Positions 1 through 13,377 of a DNA stretch of 64,000 nucleotides are shown here, piece by piece (the stretch's first letter is position 1; each line of letters begins with the position of its first letter). This stretch comes from Artocarpus heterophyllus (Eukaryota > Streptophyta > Magnoliopsida > Rosales > Moraceae): contig JAJQZP010000045.1 of the NCBI GenBank assembly GCA_025403435.1, forward strand, positions 558,001 to 622,000, in the 5' to 3' direction. The notes beneath the pieces are model-generated. The model saw only the letters and a list, made by a program, of their open reading frames with translations, was not told where the DNA came from and did no database searches. A program made the position numbers and the translations under genes.

Positions 1-1569
1 ATACTTGAATAAATCAATTCACTTTAGACAATCATATATATTACATCTTAATCCTAAAATGAATTAATAAGTCTGTATTCGTGACTTGTGTCTTTTGATA
101 TACTTAGGGGTGACATCCTCAATTATATGAAGGTACATACTAACATTGGAGACATCCCTTTTGATTGATGTAGACTAGTTATTTATATATATGGAATTCA
201 TAGCTTTATTATAGAGTTAATGATATTCTCTTGTAGGCATTATCCTGTAATTAGATACTAGAGCACTCAACCATTTGGATATATGTATGTAACCAAATGG
301 ACCATTTGAATTGGTTATAAATAGTAATATTTCAATAGTGAGATAGTAGAATATAAGACAAATATAATTGGGAAGGTAAAATAGAATTTATCCTTAAGCC
401 GATTATGGATATCCTTATGGGGATGTTGCATATTACGATATATCATGGACTTATAACTTATTGGAGCTTCGTAATTTTTATATAGTTCAAGAGTGCAGCT
501 CTAGCCTTTTAATGAAATAGCTTAAAAGTTCTTAATTATATAATGTAAGTGTCGAGAGCATATCATTTTAGGATTATAGGAGCTTGATTGATATATGTTC
601 ATTGGGTCTCTTTTACTGGCTCACATATTTTCTTATACTGATACGACGTGTTTTTTTCCTACAAATTAGTAATTTATGTTAATTCTTAGATTGGTTTAAA
701 TTTTGTTGATTGGATTTAATAATTCATGATTAGTTTATTAGTTGAATTAATTTTATAAATTAATTCAAAATAAACATGTTGAATTGCTTGAATATATTTT
801 ATATGGGATCATTTGTATATGACTGTTTTAATTAGAAAACTTTTCAATTGGTTTATTTAAATTAAAACTAAAGCTTTATCTAAGATTTTCATGTAAAATA
901 ACATATAAAAACTTCTAAAAGGGCTAGACCGATAGGCCGGTGACTAGGACTGGCCAGCTGATGAGTGTAAATTAAGTTACCCAAGTCAGTGCAATCGATA
1001 GGCCAGGGCTCAGGACTGGCAGGCTTATATGCGTAATCAAGTTATGTGTTTTTTACGCATTTTGACACAGATTTTGATCCAGTTACAAATTTCAAAGCCT
1101 TATCTACATAGAATAGAGGTCCTACCAGCCATTATAAATAGGATAACTGTTTCTATTGATAATATATATATATATATATAAATATATATATATAATTAGA
1201 GAAGTTTAAAGAGAGTTTTTTAGAGAGAGAAACTTTGAAACTCTATGGAATTATTGTTCAACATCTAGGGCGATAAATCTTGGTTTTTTCTTGTGGTTAT
1301 GGGGAGAAGTTGCAATAGGATAATTGAACAACATGTGCCCCCTCACACTCCGGTTGTGGAATAAAGAATAGCAAAAAAGATCCATTGATTAAGGCTCTTC
1401 TGGACATAATTCTTAGTAGAAATTTGTCAACGATCTTCTATTAGAAGTGTGGTTCGATTCTATGAAGGTGTGAATGATCTTTCATTACTTTATGTTACAT
1501 AGCATGTCTAACTCGTTTTATGGAAAAATGCTTTTATTAAAATTTTTTAAAATTTCTTGTTTTCCAACA
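1..1569 (+). mobile_element. Ty1/copia LTR, 3' part (cut by window start)
   Basis: This stretch aligns by eye with the two LTRs of the copia element at 44881-46815 and 60111-62271 (shared blocks around the AATCAATTCACTTTAGA start, the GTAGACTAGTTATT block and the AGCATGTCTAACTCGTTTTA block near the end). It ends in TTTCCAACA, the expected CA terminus. The following bases are CACTA transposon sequence, so this is the 3' LTR of a copia element inserted in a CACTA element. A TA microsatellite lies at about 1163-1182. The 5' part is outside the window. Confidence 0.85.
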
Positions 1570-3545
1570 TATAGACATTGCCAAGTGGGTGGAGATCAAT
1601 GGAAAGTGCCTCGTTCAGTTTGACAGGATGAACGACAAGATATAAGTTATGGGGGTCTTTGGCGTGTGGTTTGATAGTGGTGTTAGGCTTCATATGAGGG
1701 ATTCTGTGGCCCTTTTCTATAATACTTTTGTTCCATCTTGCTAGAGGATATAAACAAGACCCCTGGCCGGATGCTATAACAGTTTTTTTACCAATTCAAT
1801 TTCTTATGTTTTTATGGAACATGTAAGATAACTTATTTTTAAAAATGTAGGAATGGTTTTGGATTAAGCTGATGGATGAGATGATTGCTTACATCAACCA
1901 AGAGGCTCAAAGTACTACCAAGCCTAGAAGAACGACCTCAACATGCACCATAAAAAATATGGTCTAGATGTTATGCCTAAAATTGTTTAAGAATAGGGAG
2001 CACTGGCAAAGATGTTGTGAGCTGTTTACCTCACCAAAATTTTTTATTTGTTTACCCATCAGTATTTTTTCTCCAAATTGACTTAGTCAAATGCATTGTA
2101 AAAGGGTAACTTTTCTTTTTATAGCCTCGATTACAAACAGATGTAACAAACCATAAAGAAGTAAGATGATTAACCTATCAGGGGGCAAGCATCTTATTAG
2201 CAGCATCGACACAAAAAGGTACGATACTCTATGCAATTTTATTAGATAATCATTTTTATAAACAAAATGTCAGTAATTGAACTCTAACATCAATTCAACA
2301 TTAGATGAACCCTAAGACACACCAACCACAATCCTTGATCGATAACTAGCATGACCAACATTTGAGTCAAGGTAGGGGTTGGGTGAATGAGGCTGTGGAG
2401 GTCGCATATCTAAATAAAATATATTCATCTCTTCAAATAAAATCTTTTTGATAACTATTTTATTTGTTACTTAATAATGTCTTCTTCATTATTAATTATA
2501 AGGCCAGATGGTTTAGGAGAGACAAACGCAGGCAACATAGGCTGCATCTAGCTTTTCTGCCCTTGTAATTTACAAGATTGCCATAGTTGTAAATGTGCTA
2601 GGGATTTGAAGGGGTCATTGAATCAGAGTGAGACCTAGACTGAGTTAGAGACAGTCGGGTTCTAGTTCCACTTCTTCTGGTTTCCAGTGCAAGCATACCC
2701 AGTTGTCTTCAGAGGTGCAAAATTGGCTCACACAAATGTATACCAATAACGTAGAGCTAGTTAATCAATTGAGGCAAAACAACCCCAAGCTCAATGTTTA
2801 TATACCTCTACCCCTGATGTCTATATCACCTCGTGCTAAAGAAAAAGAGGAAGAAGATGAAGAAAATGTAAACTTAGGGGATTAGACAATTTGTATACTA
2901 TTAAACTTTGACTATTTTATTTTATTTTATTTTTACATGCTATTAAGCCATGTAGTGTGTTTTATTTTATTTTATAAATTGTATGTGGTATTTTGTGTTA
3001 TATTACTTGATATTAATTATAAGATTTTTATTAATTATTATTGCATTAAGTCATTTTAACCACATAATTTCAAATAATATTTAATTTTACAAAATTAAAA
3101 ATATTTTTAATAAAAAATTAAATTAAAATAAAATCAATTATTTAATTTTAATTAAATCTATATTTTTTGTATTTAAAGAAAATAAAAAAAATTAGTGATG
3201 ACATTTGTTGTCGCTAAAGATTTATGCGAAAAAATTTTAGCGACAATATGTTTCAACTTAAATTTAAAAATTTTCAAAAATTTAGAAGCATTTAGTGATG
3301 ACAATTTTAAAATAGATGTTGCTTAATATAGATGATGACATCATCAGCTTAGATTCATGACTTTTGAAATTGGCGATGATATGTCATCCCAAAAAATTAG
3401 TGTCATTGCTAAAAACTTTTTAGCGACAAATTTTTTACGACAATTTATTAGTGATGACATGTTGTCGCTAAAAGTTCTTTAGTGACAACATGCAGGCTTT
3501 TAGTGACGACTTTTGTCCTTGCTAAAGTCTTCGCTTCTTATAGTG
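1570..3545 (+). mobile_element. CACTA (En/Spm) remnant, 3' half (copy 1)
   Basis: The stretch right after the copia LTR matches the TNPA-like (plant transposase 24 type) region of copy 2 at about 4960-6250, including the block that begins near the KWVE/KWVA codons and the block around 1850-1960 matching 5250-5340. A short open segment at 2703-2885 encodes the acidic tail of that protein. From about 3190 to the end there are repeated subterminal motifs (TTAGCGACAA / TTGTCGCTAAA). The element ends with TTCTTATAGTG, an imperfect complement of a CACTA terminus. The coding sequence has many stops and is not functional. Confidence 0.75.
3190..3545. repeat. CACTA subterminal repeats, copy 1
   Basis: At least eight direct and inverted copies of a motif close to TTTAGCGACAACA occur here, for example near 3230, 3290, 3420, 3455 and 3500. 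Subterminal repeats of this kind are the usual transposase-binding sites of CACTA elements; that role is known for the family and inferred here. Confidence 0.7.
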
Positions 3546-4176
3546 GAAGCCAAAAAAAAAAAGAAGCAAAGTGGTATATACTAAACAATTGTATAGAAGT
3601 TGAAAAAACATCAAGTATGTTCTATGTATTTAACTTGTTCCTTTATAATAAATTTTCTTGCTTGATGTATATTAAGCACATTAAATTATATATGTAGTAA
3701 GCATATGGGGAAACAACAAGTGAGTAATCATCAAAACTAGAACAAAGTTAAAAAAAAAGAGTTCCTCAAATGGTTCTACAAGAAGGTAACTACACCTACC
3801 ATATTGCATTTTAGTATGCAAAATTTAATAACCTAGATATAGTATCACATTAAGAATTTTTTGTGCAAATAGTTATAGATGTATGATCTCCGCCAAATTA
3901 ACTCACCGGAGGCCACCTATGAGTTGTTTGCTTTGGCATCAAGATCAAACATTTTAGTACTATCATATTGAAGTTGTGTGGTGAATAGGTTAAGTTTCTT
4001 GTGCTTGATAGTGATGTAAGGCGTAAAACACAAAATAACAATGAATATGTATTGGATTGGAAGATACCACATTTTATAGGTAGTTGGAGGCAATAATTGA
4101 ACTTTCATACATACATAAATATCCTGTGGTGTTATTCAGGTGCAAATTGTTTGATACAAAACTATTGTGAAGGAAA

Positions 4177-4611
4177 ATGCAAGTGTACAACAATAAAATA
4201 TGTATTTTTATAAATGCTAAGGGTATAAATATGATCCTTTCAAACTTGCATCTCAAGCATAAAAAGTTTTTCTACACCGATGATGTTGTTGAACACTTTG
4301 GGCATCAATATATTTGGAATCTACTTAATGACATTGAAATGAAGTTTATGTATTACAAGACAACAAATTTTCCAACTTTCAACTTGGAGGTCAAGCAACT
4401 TGAGTTGGACTCCTTGATATTTAGTCAACCTGATGCTAACTCCAATGTTCTTGAAGATGTAGAAGCTATCTTTGTCAACAACACAAGGGATGACACGAGT
4501 TTCATTGACGATGATGATACGGTAAAGATTGTTGACACATTAAAGGAGTATATTGATGATAGGATATCCGAGCATGAAGTTAAGGAAAAAGATGAAAAAA
4601 AATTCTTCTGA
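4177..4611 (+). pseudogene. TNP2 transposase C-terminal fragment (DUF4216-like)
   Basis: An open segment of 144 codons reads through a KFFYTDD / HFGHQYIWNL block, followed by a very acidic tail (FIDDDDTVKIVD, EYIDD, EHEVKEKDEKK). The paralogous fragment at 44090-44565 preserves more of the ancestral pattern (YDPFIIASQAQQVFFIDD), which is the hallmark of the C-terminal DUF4216 region of CACTA TNP2 transposases. It has no catalytic core and upstream frames are broken. The ATG that opens the ORF is probably fortuitous. Confidence 0.65.
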
Positions 4612-6589
4612 CAATACTGCTTGCACAAGTAGTGATAATGATTGAATCTTTTTATATTATGTTCATCTTATAAACTTCTAAACTCATAATTAATTGCCAT
4701 TTCAAAATATGATGCATGAATTAATCTTATTTTTTACTGCCGACGTGCAACATATCTAGACTAGTTGCCACTTACGCTGGATTAGCTAGGGGAGCTGAAC
4801 CCCCATAGGAGCATTCTGCCATGTCACCATCCTGGTATCAGTCAAGTATGAATTTCAAAATTTACATTTTTTTCCATTTTTAGTACTATATTTTAATTAA
4901 TAAACCTTAAATATGCAGCACTGGTACCCTTGGGCGATAGGGATAAAGGGAAACTAGGGGGATATACATGGCCAAATGGGTGGCTATACATGGCAAATTA
5001 TTTGTTCAGTTTGACAAAACAAATGACACTATGAAGGCTATTGGCGACAATGCAGCATAGTTTGAAAGTGCAGTAGGTGTACACATGATGGATTCTATAT
5101 CACCTTATTATAACACCTAGACATCTATCCCAGCGCATGGAAAAAACAAGATTTCCAATCGGATGATGGTAATAACCTTTTTATCATTTCAATTTTTTAT
5201 GTTTATTGTAAAGCATTTTATATTTAAACTTATATATGGAAATGCAGTAATGGTTTGAGATTAACCTCATGGATGAACTGGTTGCATATATTATGCATGA
5301 GGCCCAAAAATGCAATGGAGACTAGAAATGCGACCTCCATGGCCACTTCAAAAAATATGGTAGAGCCATAATACCTAAAACTGTTAAGGATCCTAACCAT
5401 TGGACTATTTTGATCAGTTTGACTCGCTGCAATTTTAGGTTTATTTCCCATCAATATTTTTTAATATTGTTGATATAGTAAAATATATTATAATACTACA
5501 ATCTTTTTTTCTTTATAAGGTAAATCCTAAACGGATTCAGCAAATCGCAACCTATCAGGGGCAATTATCTTAGTCCCAACATCGATATAGAGAGGTAAGA
5601 TACCATATATATATATATATATATATATATGTTAAATAATACTTTTTATAAAAAAAATCAATAATTGAACACTAATTCAATGTTACAGATGAACCTTAAG
5701 ACAAGTCACCCGTGGTCATTAATCAACAATTGGCATGACCATCATTTTCACGAGGGTAACCAGGTTGTGGAGGCCGCATTTGTAAGTATATTTTAGTCAT
5801 CTTTTTAAATATGATATTATTTTATAACTATTTTATTTTTTTATTAATAATTTTCTTTACTTCTAATTTTAGGCCAAATAGTTGATGGGAGGCAAACTTA
5901 AGTGTTGCAGTCCAGATCAAGTTCTTCTACCCCTACCATTGATATCGTTGCCATACTTGAACACATGATTGGGTCGTATAAGGGTTGTCAAAAGGGAATG
6001 GGACCTACATTAAGTCAACGACAATTAGGTTCTCATTCTTTCTCTTAGCTCAGGTTCCAGCATACACAATTACCTCCTAATCTGCAACAGTGACTTGCAC
6101 AAATGTACATCAACAACTTGGAGATGCGTGCTGCAATGAGGCAAGTAAACTTGGAGATGCATGTTGCAATAAGGCAAGTAAATCTAGGAGTTAATGTTGA
6201 CGTCCTTCCATCCTCGCCAAGAATTTTGCCTCCTACTAAATAAGAAGAATAATATAATAAAAATGTAAAATTAAGGGATTAGATATTGTGTATTTTATTA
6301 GACTATTAGATCTTAGTGTATGTTTTATTTTATGTTATGTTATTTGACCTAAATTATAGGATTTTTATTAAATATTATTCCATTTATGTTATTTTAATTA
6401 AATTACGACTAATATTCATAAATAAATATATTAAATTAAATAATATATTATTTACAAAACAAATAGAAATATTTTTATTAAAAAATTTAAATTCAAATCA
6501 AATAATTGATACAAATAAATCTAATTTAAATTAATTATTTAATTGTAATCAATTAATTATTTTTTGTTCTTTTATAAAAAACTTAAAAA

Positions 6590-6850
6590 GATTTAGCGAC
6601 AATATGTTTGTACGACAAAACATATACATAAAACGTTAAAAAATTTAAAACTTATAGTGACAACAAATTTTAAATTGTCATTGCTATAACTATTGCTAAA
6701 GTTATGTTGGATTTGTTCGTCGTAACATGGAATAGTTGTCTTAGCGACAACATGATGTCATTGCTAAAATATTTTTAGCACAATTTTGAAGCGACGAAAC
6801 CTATTTTAGCGACAACAAAGTTGTCATTGAAGGCGCTTTTTGTTGTAGTG
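6590..6850. repeat. CACTA subterminal repeats and 3' terminus, copy 2
   Basis: Repeated TTAGCGACAA / TTGTCGCTAAA-like motifs occur near 6592, 6735, 6750, 6785 and 6806. The terminus TTGTTGTAGTG at 6841-6850 is followed by unrelated sequence. The motifs match those of copy 1, showing that both belong to one CACTA family. Confidence 0.7.
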
Positions 6851-7793
6851 AATAGAAGTTAAAATTTTCACGAGCAATGAGATTATTCAGATGAAAAAGT
6901 TGGGACATGAAGTTTAAAAATCTATAAGAGAGAGCAATGAAGTTGAGAAAAAAGTGAAAATAAAAGAGGGATAGAAAGGGGAAAAAAAGAGTGTAAACAA
7001 ATAGAGGTAATAAAAGGGAAAAAAAGCGTAAAGGAAAGAAATAAAAAAAAAGAAGAAAGATAAACCACCAAAAAAAAAAAAGAAAGGAGGATAAGGCCCG
7101 AATTGTAGGGGACAACAACAAATAAAAAAGGTACATAATGAAGTCTAAAAAAGGAAAGAAAAGAATAGAAAGAAAAATAATGGGACAAAATGAAAAAAAA
7201 AGGGAAAAAAATAAGGGCACCAAACGGTGCACGTAGGACGGATAAGGAGGCAACACTAGAGCAAACATTAGCTCTTTTATTATAGTCAAGGAAACTAAAA
7301 TACTAAAAAAAGAAAGAAGATATAAAGGTGTGGGAGAATGAAATAACCTTTATAAAAACCTTAGGTAGCAGAATGTAATGAACAAAAAGAAAAAATAATG
7401 GATTAGAAAAGGAAAGTAAAATATGTCCATGAAATCATTGATTCTCTTCTTAGCTTGTACTCAAAGAAGGTAGAGTGAAAAATAATTCAATACCTTTTTT
7501 TAAACACAATAAAGAAAATTGTATTCCAAATTAAGAAAATACATATATTAATTCTGACTCAAACGACCTTAATAATAAGTAAATTTGACCATTATCATTA
7601 CAAATCGATTTACCAGTAAATTCTAACGAAGTACATAAAGAGAAAGCTGGTATACCGAATTCCAACACTAAGAAGCTGAAAAACTAAATTCATATTGCAA
7701 GTGCAAACTTGGCTTATTACAACAACAAAATTCATATGTAAAACTTCCAACTTGAAGAGCCATCATCTTATACGTCTAATAGATTTTATACAG
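6851..7793. other. Gene-free stretch with a purine-rich tract
   Basis: From about 6890 to 7330 the plus strand is almost entirely A and G (runs such as AAAGGAAAGAAAAGAATAG), giving long shadow reading frames rich in Phe and Leu on the other strand. No protein family is recognisable. The last ~300 bases should hold the 3' UTR of the SDR gene that ends at 7794. Confidence 0.5.
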
Positions 7794-10700
7794 TCAAAAC
7801 GAGGACACTTCTGACCGAACAAAGAAGAGACCTGAAGGGCCGTCATTTGGCAGCAATGCTAACCTTACCGAACTTGCAGCACCTTCTTCGACAGATAAGA
7901 ACCCCGTGTTGAAGTTTATGTCTGTCTTCACAAAGCCAGGGCAGACACAGTTAATGAGAAAATTAGGGTGCTTCTTGGCCAGAATTCTTGTGTAAGCATT
8001 CATGGCAGCTTTTGAGATGGTATACGCAGACAAAAAAGTTGGCCAGCCTTTGCTTTCTAATGAGCCTTCTTTGAGATCTTTCATAAACTCTCTCAGAAAG
8101 TCCTCTATTTTATCCTCCGTTAGGCTTTCAGCATCACCAAGAACATTTTTAGCCCAATCATTTGATATCCTCTGAAAAAAACAAGACAACAAGTAGTGGC
8201 TAATTAGAGACTTTATCCCTGGAGTTCTTAAAATCTTCGCAAGTTTCCCATGTGTTTTCGATGGCTTAACCTAAGTAGATGAACCTTTTTTAGTACTCAT
8301 TGATGTGTCGTCTTTTTAAACACTAGTCAATGAAATAATGGCGGCAACTCACAGGACACTTCAATTGGCATGAAAAAGTATAGACAAAAGTTGAAATCTC
8401 TAGCATTATTTGTTAACCTAACTGTCAAACCATTGAGAAGCTAGAAGATCGTCCATATTCGTAATCTAATAAATAGCTCGATGTAAGATTAAAAAAGCTT
8501 CTCAGCACACTAATAATTTATTTGTTAAGGAAGCTACATAATAGCTCGCCAAGTTGCAATACCTCTAACTTTCCCGCGGCTGATGAAACATTGACAACCC
8601 TTGGTGAATCAGATAACTGGAGGAGAGGAAAAAGCGCTTCAGCTGTTCTTTTGGCACCATAGTAATTTATTTGCAGGCATTCTTCGGCCGATTCATAAGT
8701 TTGAGTCACTGTTCTGCTCACATGATCAGCTTGTTCTTGTGCCTTCATCAGCAGGAATGTATGTGTAAAATGTTAAAGATCTTAAATCTAAAAGATAGCG
8801 AAGGAAATTACACACTTATATAATGACAGGATAAGAATTTTCTTAAGACTATGCAATTTATGGATTACTAAATGAGAAAATAACAAGCTTATTCGGAAGC
8901 GTCACATTTATAACTGCATTTTACTGCAATTTAAAATTATATTAAAATCCTTTAGAAGATGATTGTTCTCTTCAAGCCTTTGAAAGTGGCCTTTTGTTAT
9001 TTTGCCCTTCACGGTAAGGCTTTTATTATGTTTATAAGATCCCTATTTGAATAAAAACAACAACAACAATAACAACAATATTAATATTAATATTAATATT
9101 AAGGGTCGATCTCGTTGGCACCCTTGAAGTTTGGAGTCATTTTTGGTTTGTCCCTTAAACTTTAAAAACCCCTACTTTACTTTTTGGATTACACTTTTAG
9201 TCCCACTTAAACCTTTCTCTTAGAATTTCACATAAAATTAGGCTAAATCTATTTATTTTTAACAGAATTTCTAATTGGAAGGTCACGTAATCACTTTACC
9301 CTTTTTTAGTATGATTTTAACAGAAATTCTAACCAAAAAAGTTAAGTGGAGCTAAAATCAAATTTAGAGACAAAGTAGGAGTTTTTAAAGGCAAACTAAA
9401 AACGACCCAAAGTTTAGGAAGCACCAGTAAAATTAATCCTCCTAATATTTCTACTACTATAATAATAACAATAATAATAATAAGTTCGTTGTTTGCATGT
9501 TTATAGGAAAAGAAGTCACTTCTCAAAGACTAACCCCATTAGAATTTAGTATAGCTAAAAATGTATCAATATCGGCTCTGCTAGCTCCCGTCCCTGCATT
9601 GTTCACCTGCACAAAGTTAAAAAATAAAATAGAATAAAATAAACAACAACAGCAGCAGCAGTTCCTTCTGTTAGGAAACCCTATTTTTAAGTGGTACGAG
9701 TCTACACTGCAGTAAAATATAACATGGTAAATGGCTTGCTATCTAATTCTTCCAAAAGCTTAAAGAAAAATAGCAGAGAAATTGTAATAAATGTTACTAG
9801 CAAAGTTTGAAAATATTTATAGTTAATAACAACTTTATAGTATGAATAATTCTTACTATATTATCAATCTATTATTTACTATAAATATTTTCAAAATATG
9901 ATATTTACTTTAAAAAGTTGTAAAAATAAGCTATTTCGCTTATTCTCCCCTTAGAGTTGTTTGGATATTGACCAATAATAGTTTTAATTTTACAAAAAAT
10001 ACACAATATGGATTTTTTTGAGAATGGAGTTGAAATATATAAATTTTTCTTTTTAGAAATATTACGAATAGCAAAATTATATAATAGTTATTATAGTACT
10101 ATTCACATTTTATACTACAACAAATACAGTAATTATTTTAATAATTTTATTTTTAGCTATTTATAGAATATTTCAAGTTGTTTGATATATTCAACACGAC
10201 TAGTAAACTTCTGTTATATTTTTTACTTGGGAAAATTTCATAAAATGTCTCTTATGAGCACATCTTATTAAAAATACCCTTCTTTTTTTGACTTTTTAAA
10301 ACTACTCTTTTAAACTTTATTTTTTAAAATTTAATTTATTAATTAACTTTTTTATCCTGATTCAAAAACCAAATTAAAAAAACCCTAACCATAATTTTTC
10401 TTATTTCTCTCTCTACTTTCTCTTTCAGTCTATTCCTATATCTCTCTAACTCCTCTGTTTATCTCTCTCTCTCCAGATTCTTTCTTTCTCTCTTCTCGTC
10501 TCTCTCCTATTCTCTCCTTTTTCTTTTTTCTCACATAAACCTGATCACATATGCCCAACTGGATCCATCGCCGGCACTAGCATGAAAGCAAATCTGTTGT
10601 CTCCACGCCCATCCACAACTCCAAATCCTTTAACTTCTTTGCTGTTAGATCACTGGCCGCCTTACCAGATCCTACCTAATCATCGCCGCCTTGTCGTTGA

Positions 10701-13345
10701 GTTGACTCAGAGCCTTCTCCATTAGATCTCAGCGGTCGCGAGTCATTGCTGTCGAAGTTCATCATCACTGTCGAGTCACAAAGCTCCTTCGTCGGCCAAG
10801 GATGACAACGTTGTCTAGGTCACTGTCAGAGTTTATCGTCTCTGTCGAGTCGTGAAGCTCTTTCGCCAGTCAAGGACGACAACGTTCTCTCCATCACTGT
10901 CAGAGTTCATCGTCGTTGTTGAGTCGCGAAACTCCATCGCTATCGAGTCAGACACTCCTTCACCAGCTGAGGACAACGCCGTCATTTCCGTCGCTGCTTT
11001 TCTTCCTTCTCTCTGATCTCCGAACTTTGATCTACGATGGAGGATCTTGCCATCGGTTCTAGTTTTTATTTTTGTTCTTTTTCTTCTTCCAATTTTGATA
11101 CTTGCTATTTTTTTCTTTAGGTTTTAGTTTCTTTAAGTAACTGTTGGATATATATTCTTTGGAATTTTAAAATGTGAAAATTTTTGGAATTCTTTTTTGT
11201 CTTGTTTTTTTGCTGTGATGTTTTTTTGCAAAGTTTCTGTGAGTTCCGGCTAGTTTTGGCCAGTTTCAGGGTGAAACTTGGCGAGTTCCTACGGGCTTTA
11301 GTGGGTCCTATGTTGGTACATATTGGTTTTAAGATAGAATATGGTGGATTTCAATAGATTTTGAGACAAAATTTAGTAGGTTAAAAAAAATATGTAAAAA
11401 TCTAATAAATTTTAAGTTAAAATTTAACAGGTTACAACCCCGACACCTGAGCCGACGATCGAAGGCAGTTGGCATATTTTTGTTTCAAAAAATATGTTAG
11501 AATCTAGTGGGTTTTAAATTAAAAGCTAATAGGTTACAATCTGATCCCTACGCCGGCAACTAGAGGCGGTTGGTCTTTTTTTGTTTAAAAAAAATATTAA
11601 AATCTGGTAAGTTTTAAGTTAGAATCTAGTAAGTTACAATATGACGCTCCGTTTTAACGACCAGAGACTGATTCAACGAGTTCTACAACGGAACCTGAGA
11701 ACCAGGCAGGTTCTATTTTAGAGAAAGAGCAACTTAATTATTTAATAAATCCTCAATTTCTAATAATAAAGCAGTTGTATTATATGATTTGCTAGAGGGT
11801 ATTTTTAATAGAGTGGTGCATCTGGGGATATTCTTGTGAGCTATTCTTCTAACTTTTTCTGAGTTTTATATTCTAAACTCTCCTACATATGTGGGAGCCC
11901 GAACACATTAAAAGCCTAACATATCATGGCAATTTTAAAGGACGCAACAAGAGGAAAACCTTCTTCTTTGAACTCTAACTTCTTTTCTATCCCTTATGCC
12001 AAACACATTCTAAAAGCATTAAGCTATAGAGAGGTGGGCCAAAAAATTGATTAATAGTGCAATATAGACAAAAGAACATATAAATACTAGGGCAATTTTG
12101 TATTTTTGCATAGTTAATTTTGATTAAATACGGCATCATGCATGAATTTTAAGCGATTAAAAAATACATTAGTGCATTTTGACTTGTTAAAACCTCAAGT
12201 GATAATCTTAAAGTTTTAAACAAAGGCTTAGTTTCAAAATATGAGGTTGTCTCACTTTGCCCTTCTACAACTCAAAATGGCCAAAACTAACCCCTTTAGT
12301 TAATCATTAATTGCAACTTTAGTACTTTAATTAATGAAAATAATTTTTAATTGTCAAAAACATGCGCAGTTTATGTAACTTTTTAGCAAAGAGAAATGTC
12401 ATAATTTCAAACAAAATAGACTTTAAAGTTTTGAAAAATTCAGAAAAGAAAATCACAGATCGCCTCCTCTTTTATTTACAACCTTCAAGTTATCATTGTC
12501 CTTTGATATTGTCTTTTACAAATGAGTCACATAACCTACACGTGTTTAAAACATTAAAGAATCAATGTCTCATTGATGGAAGCACCACATTGTAACTTCT
12601 GATAAGTTTGAGGACAGTTTTGTACCACTTTAAGGTAAGGGGGCAAAGTAAGATAATCCTTATTTTTTATGACCAAGTTTGAATTAACCAAAACAAAAAC
12701 TATATTCCTCATCAAGATAAAACCCAATGGAAATTTTTTTAATCATTTTTCTGTAGTATTGCAAAACTAAGCACGATTAACAAAAGTAAAAGGAAGTCAA
12801 AGAAAATAATACTAGCAGAGTAAGATTAGTAATTGTCAAGACAACAATCAAAGATGCCTGTACGATAGCATTAAGTAGGAAAGAAGCAAGAGAAAATGAA
12901 AATATTAAAGGTCAGATTTTACAATTTTGGATAATTTGTAGAAAATTAGGCCAATATGATATATATATATATATATGTATGTATGTATGTTTGTTTTTGA
13001 GAAGAGACTTTTTTCAGATGTTACCTTATATTTTTTCACATGTGTCACTTCAATTATCTCAAATAACACACTTGATAAGGTCTTTTTTTTTTTCAACCAT
13101 ATTTACAAGAGTGTTATTCTTTCTTTTAACCCATGTTTCATACGTTTTTCTTCATTTGTTTTTTTACAAACATGCCCCTCTTTTTTTACTCATCATTTAC
13201 AAGATGGCCACCTATGTTTGCTCTAAGTCAATTGTATTGTCTTATTATATTTTCTTGCTAGTCTTAAGTCTCATATATTCTTTTTTTTTTTTTTCTTTTT
13301 TGAGTACCGTAAAGAGTAAGATCAACATTTGAAGTTCAAAAGTGT

Positions 13346-13377
<32 letters not shown>

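Larger units (their letters stand above)
3546..6850 (+). mobile_element. CACTA (En/Spm) remnant with TNP2 and TNPA parts (copy 2)
   Basis: The sequence begins abruptly inside a TNP2-type transposase (the segment reading AKWYILNNCIEVEK, DUF4218-like), runs through a DUF4216-like end at 4177-4611 and a degenerate TNPA-like region at 4740-6250 (for example the segment QWFEINLMDELVAYIMHEAQ near 5250), and ends with subterminal repeats and TTGTTGTAGTG at 6841-6850, a good complement of a CACTACAA terminus. Because it starts exactly where copy 1 ends, copy 1 probably inserted into copy 2, whose left part lies outside the window. Stops and frameshifts show it is dead. An AT microsatellite lies at about 5609-5630. 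Confidence 0.8.

Noticed and set aside
6801..7289. 162-codon Phe/Leu-rich minus-strand ORF that looks like a membrane protein
   Set aside because: It is the complement of a low-complexity purine tract; overlapping frames give equally hydrophobic translations and no domain is present.
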